Origin: JBBSEZ01 sp038239195
GTDB lineage: Bacteria; Planctomycetota; Planctomycetia; Gemmatales; Gemmataceae
Direction: 5' to 3'
Length of the DNA: 16,721 bases
Assembly: GCA_038239195.1 (NCBI GenBank)
Contig: JBBSEZ010000209.1
Location: 1 to 16,721, forward strand
Both the position numbers and the translations under genes were made by a program. Positions 11,911-16,721 of the stretch are shown one piece after another. The stretch's first letter is position 1. Every line of letters begins with the position of its first letter. Under the pieces are notes generated by a model. It had not been told where the DNA came from. It ran no database searches and was given only the letters and a program-made list of their open reading frames with translations.

Positions 11911-13985
11911 GCATTTCTGATGGAGATTCTATTGACCTTGGGTCGAAGTCGTGGCGGCCACGTCCACGAACAGGACGCCGGGGGCCTTGGGCGGCGCGGG
12001 GGCGCTGGCGCTCGATCTCGGGCGAGCAGAGTGGGCGCAGGCCGTCGTTGAGCAGGGCGAGGGTTGGGTTGCTCATGTCCTATTGCGAGGCCCGGCGGCG
12101 GAAAAACCTCAGCGCGAACTCGGTTCATCCTCGGGGCAGATGTCGTCTCCGCAACTACGGGCGGGCGGGCGGGCGCCAATGGAGGGAGCCCGAGCTCCGC
12201 ACGGATGCGGTCGCATTCTACCTCGTCCAGGTGGTAGATCCAGATCGAATACCCGGCCCGCGCGACGGGGCGGGACCGGAGGAAGTAGCCGTACCACGGA
12301 CCATCGACGTACTCGTCCCTCCCGGCCCCGTCGGCGACCGGGTAGTGCATTCCTCGGAGGAGGCTGACGCTGACCGCGAACCACCCCGGTCTCGGCCCGA
12401 ACTGCTCGCACCGGGGCGGCATGAGGTCGGCCGGGGCAACCGGCCCCCTGGGCGGGAGGGTGAACTCGATGCCAGCGGCTCGCGGGTCGATGAAACCGAA
12501 GTAGGCCAGGCCGAGCGGCCGGGCTTCCGGATGGTCCTTCAACCAATCGCGCAGATAGAGCAGGTCTTGCCCCCAATCGACGTTACTATCGACCAGATGT
12601 TCGGGCCCCCGAAGCGGTCCTCCGGCAGCCTCGTTGAAGTACGACATCGAGTGCGGATAGACCGCCAGGCTGCTGACCGCGGCCGCCCCCGTCCCCATCC
12701 CGATGGCAACGGCCCAGCACCAGAGGAAGCGCCCCCGGTAGGCGGTCGCGCGGCCGGCCCAGATGAACAGAAAAGGGAGGGCAGGGAGGACGTAGCGGAG
12801 GTGGTGGTTGAACCCGGTCTGGGAGCTGACAAAGCCCAAAACGGTGGCCCCGGGGAGGAGAAGGACCAATTCGTCCCGCCAACCGCAGGGAACGGGCGCT
12901 CGCAGCAGGCAGCTCAGAGCCGCCAGGCCGAACACGAGCAGCGTTCCCAGCGGGGCCTTCACCGCCAACGCGTAGAAGTAGTAATACCACCACCCCTCGG
13001 TCTGCCACTCCCCCCGCAAGTAGGATCGGAACCCGGCTTCGAAGTCTCTCTTCTGGACGTCGATCCCTTGAACGTAGTTCCTCGGGAGCGGGACGGGCAG
13101 GTCGGCCACCGCCGTCCCGGCAAATCGGTTCGCCCGCTGGCCCGAAGGCCCTTCGGCAGTGAGTGCGCGACTGACGAACCAGAACCTGCCCAGGCGGGTG
13201 CCAAAGCCCTCGAACCCATACCCGGCGTTGAGTAGGTAGAGTGCGAGCAGGAAGGCCGTGCCCATCTGCAAGGCCTCCGTCCGCCACCCGGCAACCGCTC
13301 GGTCGGGTTTTCGGGCCCGATAGACAAACCAGGAAATCACCCAGAGCGGAGCGAGCAAGACCCAGGTGGTCTTGCTCAGTTCCGCCAGCCCGAGGACAAC
13401 CCCCGCACAGAGGGAGGCGGACCACGTTGGCGTGCTGAGCCACCGCCAGAACAGGTAGCAGGCAGCCAGCCCGAGGGCCGTCGCCCCGGTGTCCGGCGTG
13501 ATCATCTGGCCGTTCGCCAGCGCGTTTGGACACACCACCCACAAGCAAGCGGACAGCAGCCCGCCCGCCCGTCCGTAGAGCGCGGTCCCCCACGCGAACA
13601 CGACGCTCGTGCCAAGAAGGGCGAACGGGATGCACGTCCAGCGCGCAAGGGTAAAGTACCAGAACGCCTGCTCCGCGTGCTTATCGACGAACCGGCGCCC
13701 GAGATCGAACTCTGCGCGGGCGGTCGGGCTGGGATCGACCGCAACGTCGGGCAACTCGACGCCACTCAGGGCCAGGGGGGCGGTGGCCACGAGCCGGACG
13801 AGCGGGGGGTTGACTCGGTACAGATCGAACCGTCCGGTTCGCCAGTGGTGCAACCCTGCCGCCAGGTGGCCGACCTCGTCGATGCCCGGGCTGTGGCGGG
13901 TGGCGGACCAGGCAAGCAGCCCAGCCTGCGGAACGAGCAAGAGGAACAAGCAGCTAGCCGGCTTGAATCGTGTCCCGAATGGCAC
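11850..13985 (-). CDS. GT39/ArnT-like membrane glycosyltransferase with an aberrant C-terminal tail
   Basis: Predicted polytopic GT-C glycosyltransferase using a polyprenyl-phosphate sugar; the acceptor is unknown. The 711-residue open frame has a first helix (about 12-29) and then an extracytoplasmic loop with GIDEVGHLAAG (Asp36-Glu37, the GT-C catalytic-type DE) and NPPLVRL (59-65). Many hydrophobic segments follow up to about 460. A soluble part (to about 600) contains SNVDWGQDLLYLRDWL and WYGYFLRSRP. Typical relatives end near the ELGLPPL sequence, around position 12190. The remaining ~90 residues are Pro/Arg-rich without family character and run 61 bases into the convergent hydrolase gene. 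The true end may have been lost through a frameshift or rearrangement near 12080-12190. The LRR lipoprotein gene lies 39 bases upstream in the same direction, so the two probably share a transcript. Confidence 0.8.
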   Translation of the reverse strand: MPFGTRFKPASCLFLLLVPQAGLLAWSATRHSPGIDEVGHLAAGLHHWRTGRFDLYRVNPPLVRLVATAPLALSGVELPDVAVDPSPTARAEFDLGRRFVDKHAEQAFWYFTLARWTCIPFALLGTSVVFAWGTALYGRAGGLLSACLWVVCPNALANGQMITPDTGATALGLAACYLFWRWLSTPTWSASLCAGVVLGLAELSKTTWVLLAPLWVISWFVYRARKPDRAVAGWRTEALQMGTAFLLALYLLNAGYGFEGFGTRLGRFWFVSRALTAEGPSGQRANRFAGTAVADLPVPLPRNYVQGIDVQKRDFEAGFRSYLRGEWQTEGWWYYYFYALAVKAPLGTLLVFGLAALSCLLRAPVPCGWRDELVLLLPGATVLGFVSSQTGFNHHLRYVLPALPFLFIWAGRATAYRGRFLWCWAVAIGMGTGAAAVSSLAVYPHSMSYFNEAAGGPLRGPEHLVDSNVDWGQDLLYLRDWLKDHPEARPLGLAYFGFIDPRAAGIEFTLPPRGPVAPADLMPPRCEQFGPRPGWFAVSVSLLRGMHYPVADGAGRDEYVDGPWYGYFLRSRPVARAGYSIWIYHLDEVECDRIRAELGLPPLAPARPPVVAETTSAPRMNRVRAEVFPPPGLAIGHEQPNPRPAQRRPAPTLLARDRAPAPPRRPRPPASCSWTWPPRLRPKVNRISIRNAYFDRKKAIAWRMAEDTEVV
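11929..12076 (-). pseudogene. Possible remnant of a small gene within the glycosyltransferase tail
   Basis: In another minus frame an ATG at 12076 with AGGA just upstream begins MSNPTLALLNDGLRPLCSPE, which looks like a genuine N-terminus. Farther on, a +1 frame reads APPKAPGVLFVDVAATT and ends at TAG 11931-11929. Joined by a frameshift near 12005, these would give a short protein of about 48 residues. This is suggestive only; I do not recognise the family. Confidence 0.2.
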
Positions 13986-14024
13986 AGAAGGGCCCCCTCC
14001 GCCACCCCAGAGCCCGGGCCGGCG

Positions 14025-14690
14025 TTACCGATTGACCTTCAACTCCGGGTTGCGCGCTTGCAATGCCTGGGCGTCTGCCGGGCCGACCTTCGTTTTCCAG
14101 ACCGACAGGTAGCGGAGCGAGCTCATCTCCGCCAGATGTTGTCGGACGCCGGGCCCGGTCACTTGCGTCTCGTCGAGGCTCAGGTGTTCGAGATTGGAGA
14201 GGTGCTGCAAATGGAGCAGCCCCTGGTCGGTGACGGCGCAGCGCCACAGGGACAGTTTCCGCAGGGACTTCATCTTCCCTATCGTCTGGAGCCCCAGGTC
14301 GGTAATCCGTGCCTGGTCGAGCCGAAGATGCTCCAGATTGCCCACCTTGGGGAGATGGGCAAGTCCTGCGTCGGTGATCTGCGTGTTCGACGCCGAGAAC
14401 ATCCTCAGGCCCGGGAGCCAGGGCAGCGCCTTGATCCCGTCGTCCGTCACCTTGGTGTCGTCCAGAATGAGGGTGTCGAGCTTCTCCATGCCGGATGCAG
14501 CGGTTAGTTCCTTGAGTTGATCGTCCGCAATCGACATCCGTTTGCCGCAGTCGATCTCGGTCGATTCCCCCGCCTGAACTTTCTTCACCAGGTCGCGGAA
14601 CTGCCGGGCCTCGGAAGGCTTGCGGCAGCCGACCGCGAGCAGGGCAGCCAAACAAAGTAACGGAACGAGTTGCGGATACCGCCTCTTCAT
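14025..14690 (-). CDS. Leucine-rich-repeat lipoprotein
   Basis: The 221-residue protein has a lipoprotein signal with lipobox LAVGC (Cys22), so it is predicted to be lipid-anchored outside the cytoplasmic membrane. A short helical segment (SEARQFRDLVKKVQAGES, 26-43) precedes about six LRR units of 23-24 residues (about 69-215). These carry the pattern L-x-x-L-x-L-x-x-T-x-I/V-T-D-x-G-L, for example ITDAGLAHLPKVGNLEHLRL starting at 105. Such LRRs usually form a curved protein-binding solenoid; the partner is unknown. The gene lies between the unknown membrane protein (66 bases upstream) and the glycosyltransferase (39 bases downstream), suggesting one operon. The first 48 codons recur as a relic at 15727-15871. 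Confidence 0.88.
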   Translation of the reverse strand: MKRRYPQLVPLLCLAALLAVGCRKPSEARQFRDLVKKVQAGESTEIDCGKRMSIADDQLKELTAASGMEKLDTLILDDTKVTDDGIKALPWLPGLRMFSASNTQITDAGLAHLPKVGNLEHLRLDQARITDLGLQTIGKMKSLRKLSLWRCAVTDQGLLHLQHLSNLEHLSLDETQVTGPGVRQHLAEMSSLRYLSVWKTKVGPADAQALQARNPELKVNR

Positions 14691-14756
14691 CGTCGGCTCC
14701 AGAGAGATTTGCCACAGACCAGGGATGGCCAGTAGGGTGGCTAGGTTGCGTTGGGC

Positions 14757-15704
14757 CTATTTCGCACGCAGACAGGAAAGCATCGTGCGCTGTAAGGCGT
14801 CTGCCTCCATGCCAAGTTTCATCGTGTTGGGGTGTTCGTAGTCATCAATGTCCGGGTAAAACCTGAGTTGGATGGTAGGCTGCGACGCGACGGGGACAGG
14901 CTCACCGAGGATGACGACGCGAAAGTCGGTCTCGTCGTACTTCGCGTTCCAGGCGGTGACGGTGGTTCGCTCGACTTCCGGGAAGTGCTTCCGCGACAGG
15001 CGCTTGTAAGCGGCCAACTTGTCCAGTTTGTCCTGGGAGAAGCCGGCCGTGGGCATCGAACCGATCAGCACGTGGGTGGAGTAAAGCAGGAAGAGCCGGT
15101 TGACCGGCAAGGGGTCGAGTTGCTCCAGAAGCCAGGCGAAAGTCGGCACCGCCTCCTGCCGATCCCACTCCGTCAGGATGTACACCAGCGCCGTGGCAGT
15201 GGCTTGCTTTTTGCCATAGTTCGTGGGCGCCGCAAGGAGAAGCGGGCCCTTCGCGTTGTGCATCGCGGCTAGTTCTTCCTTCCAACTCTTGGCGAAGCCT
15301 TGCATGCACCCCTCGAGCTTCTTGAGGAAGACGGCGGTGTAGTGGGGCCTCTGGCGCTCGTCGATCTGTCCGAGGAGTTTCCGCACCCGTGTCAGCCGAG
15401 GGACGAAACGCCTCACCGTCGCGTAGGCTTCAGGGCAGAAATCGCCCCCGGACGCGGCCGCAGCGAGGTTCTGATCCAAGAAGGAGGGCAGCCCCTCGAT
15501 GGTCTGGTCAACAGATTCAGGCCCCACCTCCGAAAGAATCTCGGTTTTCGATGCAAGCAATTTGAACGTCTTGGGTTCCTCAGTGTCAGGGAGAGGTAAC
15601 CGCCTATTCATGAAGGTCAGCCCCACAATGGTTACCAACAGGAGGACCGAACTCAGGACCAGGATTAGCTGGCGAGATGAAAGCGGCCAGAGGAGACGCG
15701 CCAT
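14757..15704 (-). CDS. Membrane-anchored protein of unknown function (intact copy)
   Basis: I do not recognise this family. The 315-residue product has one N-terminal membrane anchor (about 11-31: RQLILVLSSVLLLVTIVGLT). A mainly helical, soluble region follows, with EGLPSFLDQNL (70-80), VPRLTRVRKLLGQID (101-115), a segment rich in Trp and acidic residues (YILTEWDRQEAVPTFAWLLE, 175-194) and a charged C-terminal part. No catalytic motif is evident. The helical stretch around 165-230 might be repeat-like (HEAT-like), but that is a guess. Its ATG at 15704 lies 22 bases beyond the junction with the truncated LRR relic, so its upstream region was rebuilt by the tandem duplication. A second copy lacking the first 100 residues lies at 15937-16584. 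About 85% of residues are identical by eye, with no frameshift in the shared part. Confidence 0.75.
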   Translation of the reverse strand: MARLLWPLSSRQLILVLSSVLLLVTIVGLTFMNRRLPLPDTEEPKTFKLLASKTEILSEVGPESVDQTIEGLPSFLDQNLAAAASGGDFCPEAYATVRRFVPRLTRVRKLLGQIDERQRPHYTAVFLKKLEGCMQGFAKSWKEELAAMHNAKGPLLLAAPTNYGKKQATATALVYILTEWDRQEAVPTFAWLLEQLDPLPVNRLFLLYSTHVLIGSMPTAGFSQDKLDKLAAYKRLSRKHFPEVERTTVTAWNAKYDETDFRVVILGEPVPVASQPTIQLRFYPDIDDYEHPNTMKLGMEADALQRTMLSCLRAK

Positions 15705-15726
15705 GTATGTGCTCCAACAAGTACTT

Positions 15727-15871
15727 CGCAGTCGATCTCGGCCGATTCACCTGCCTGAACTTTCTTCACCAAGTCGCGGAACTGCTGGGCCTCGGAAGGC
15801 TTGCGGCAGCCCGGCGCGAGCAGGGCAGCCAAAGAAAGGAACAGAAAGGGGCGCGGGCGCGGCATCTTCAT
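15727..15871 (-). pseudogene. Truncated second copy of the LRR lipoprotein gene
   Basis: The open frame starts MKMPRPRPFLFLSLAALLAPGC, with lipobox LAPGC, and continues CRKPSEAQQFRDLVKKVQAG and ESAEIDC, nearly identical to residues 22-48 of the intact lipoprotein. It then breaks off at the duplication junction before any LRR unit. The frame reads through into the start of the next gene and stops at 15665. The product would be a lipid-anchored stub of about 48 relevant residues plus an unrelated tail, so it is called a relic. A clear signal peptide and intact start mean it might still be expressed. Confidence 0.85.
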
Positions 15872-15936
15872 CGTAAGCTCCGGGAGGTTTGCCACCGACC
15901 GGGCATGGCCAGTCGGGTGGCCAGCTTGCGTCGGGC

Positions 15937-16584
15937 CTATTTCGCACGCAAGAATGAAAGCATCGTGCGCTGCAAGGCGTCTACCTCTGGATGCAGGTCC
16001 ATCGTGTTGGGGTCCTCGAAGTCACCGATATCCGGGTAGATCCTGAGTTGGAGGGTAGGCTGCGACGCGACGGGGACAGGCTCCCCGAGGATGACGGCGC
16101 GGAAATCGGTCTCGTCGTACTTCGCGTTCCAGGCCGTGACGGTGGTTCGCTCAACTTTTGGGAAGAGCTTCTGCGACAGGCGCTTGTAGGCGGCCAACTT
16201 GTCGAGTTTGTCCTGGGAGTAGCCGGCCGTGGGCATCGACCCGATGAGCAAGTGGGTGGAGTAAAGCAGGAAGAGGCGGTTGACCGGGAGGGGGTCGAGT
16301 TGCTCCAGAAGCCAGGCGAAAGTGGGCACCGCCTCCTGGCGGTCCCACTCCGTCAGGACGTACACCAGCGCCGTGGCAGTGGTGAGCTTTTTACGGTAGG
16401 TCGTGGGTTCCTTGCTGCGTAGGTAGCCCTTCGCCTTGACCATCGCGGCGCGTTTTTCCTTCCGGCTCTTGGCGAAGCCTTGCATGCACCCCTCGATCTT
16501 CTTGAGGAAGACGGCGGTGTAGTGGGGCCTCTGCTGCTCGTCGATCTGCCCGAGGAGTTTCCGCACCCGCGTCAGTCGGGGGAC
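15937..16584 (-). pseudogene. 5'-truncated second copy of the unknown membrane protein gene
   Basis: It matches residues 101-315 of the intact copy, from VPRLTRVRKLL to the final LRAK, without frameshift or stop codon. The first 100 residues, including the membrane anchor, are missing because the IS4-like element starts at this point. Differences cluster in one stretch (intact residues about 144-170) and near the C-terminus, and about 85% of positions are the same by eye. A TTG at 16596 inside the element could start a soluble 219-residue product, but the ribosome-binding context is poor. Confidence 0.82.
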
Positions 16585-16721
16585 CAGCCCTTCCAAGGTG
16601 ACCAGAACTTGCTATAACAGTATGGAGAGCGGCAAGATACGGCAACTGGGAGGGGAGGGAATCCATGCTATTGGGCCAAGTGTTCGAGCGGTTCGCGGCA
16701 AAAACGCCCTTTGCGGTGATG
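16585..16721 (+). mobile_element. Left end of an IS4-like insertion sequence
   Basis: The element begins where homology between the duplicated gene copies stops (16584/16585). It has a short leader with a -10-like TATAAC (16613-16618) and then the start of a transposase. The hexamer GACCAG occurs at 16582-16587 and again at 16600-16605, across the boundary. The far end, the matching terminal inverted repeat and any target duplication lie outside the window. Confidence 0.7.
16665..16721 (+). CDS. IS4-like transposase, N-terminus only
   Basis: The 19 visible residues begin MLLGQVFERF and continue AAKTPFAVM. They resemble the conserved start of IS4-type DDE transposases I know from planctomycete genomes, where a Q/L-F-x-R-F...P-hydrophobic-x-V-M pattern opens the protein. 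A strong ribosome-binding site (GGGAGGGGAGGGA) lies just upstream of the ATG, and a -10-like box lies about 47 bases upstream. The reading frame is open to the window edge. The catalytic domain is not visible, so the family call rests on the N-terminal motif alone. Confidence 0.65.
   Translation, partial: MLLGQVFERFAAKTPFAVM

Larger units (their letters stand above)
14546..16584. repeat. Tandem duplication of a ~1.18-kb unit (unknown protein + LRR lipoprotein start)
   Basis: Segment 14546-15404 aligns with 15727-16584 (859 and 858 bases), with high similarity through two gene parts and the intergenic gap between them (66 and 65 bases). The offset is 1181 bases throughout. The left boundary is shared: CGCAGTCGATCTCGG starts at 14546 and at 15727. 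The second copy stops matching at 16584, where the insertion element begins. The simplest reading is a unit of 14546-15726 repeated in tandem, with the second copy cut by an insertion. Confidence 0.85.

Noticed and set aside
10863..13235. 790-codon plus-strand open frame
   Set aside because: Out of frame with the hydrolase over its first half and antisense to the glycosyltransferase over the rest; Arg/Pro-rich and without motifs.

Overview
The window is high-GC, densely coded bacterial DNA that looks like a planctomycete, probably from the Gemmata/Gemmataceae side. The taxonomic call is inference from gene content. The markers are a DUF1559-type protein with an H-X9-D motif, exported proteins joining a Cys-Pro redoxin, a CxxCH cytochrome and a copper monooxygenase, a leucine-rich-repeat lipoprotein, a zinc-ribbon/TM/hydrolase chimera, and an IS4-like transposase beginning MLLGQVFERF. 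I saw no rRNA, tRNA or CRISPR array.

Layout. 1-1412: a possible divergent gene start at the left edge, then an exported aldose 1-epimerase (+). 1413-1790: no intact gene; it holds a strong hairpin and an 82-bp fragment of the neighbouring aldo/keto reductase gene. 1791-8622 (all -): read in transcription order, a redoxin/cytochrome c/PHM-like protein (8622-6619), two retropepsin-like DTG protease-PDZ proteins one base apart (6549-5677, 5675-4845), a second redoxin/cytochrome c/PHM-like protein (4699-2903) and a Tat-exported aldo/keto reductase (2807-1791). A terminator-like hairpin and two palindromic repeats sit between them. 8751-9728 (-): a DUF4190/DUF1559 membrane protein. 9782-11910 (+): an SRPBCC protein, a STAS anti-anti-sigma-like protein behind a good sigma70-type promoter, and a zinc-ribbon membrane-anchored alpha/beta hydrolase. 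11850-16584 (-): a GT39-type glycosyltransferase, an LRR lipoprotein and a membrane-anchored protein of unknown function, followed by a tandem second copy of the last two in which both are broken. 16585-16721 (+): the left end of an IS4-like element.

How the genes may work together. Every protein encoded in 1791-8622 carries an export signal. Two are predicted to combine a thioredoxin fold, one c-type heme and a two-copper PHM-like core, which would suit periplasmic redox or oxygenation chemistry. The two aspartyl protease-PDZ proteins between them may process or sense envelope proteins. The grouping is seen directly; a joint function is inference. Gene duplication runs through the window: paired redox proteins, paired proteases, an aldo/keto reductase relic, and a ~1.18-kb tandem duplication interrupted by an insertion sequence. 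Palindromes with TGTAGG...CCTACA ends in three intergenic gaps suggest a dispersed REP-like family.
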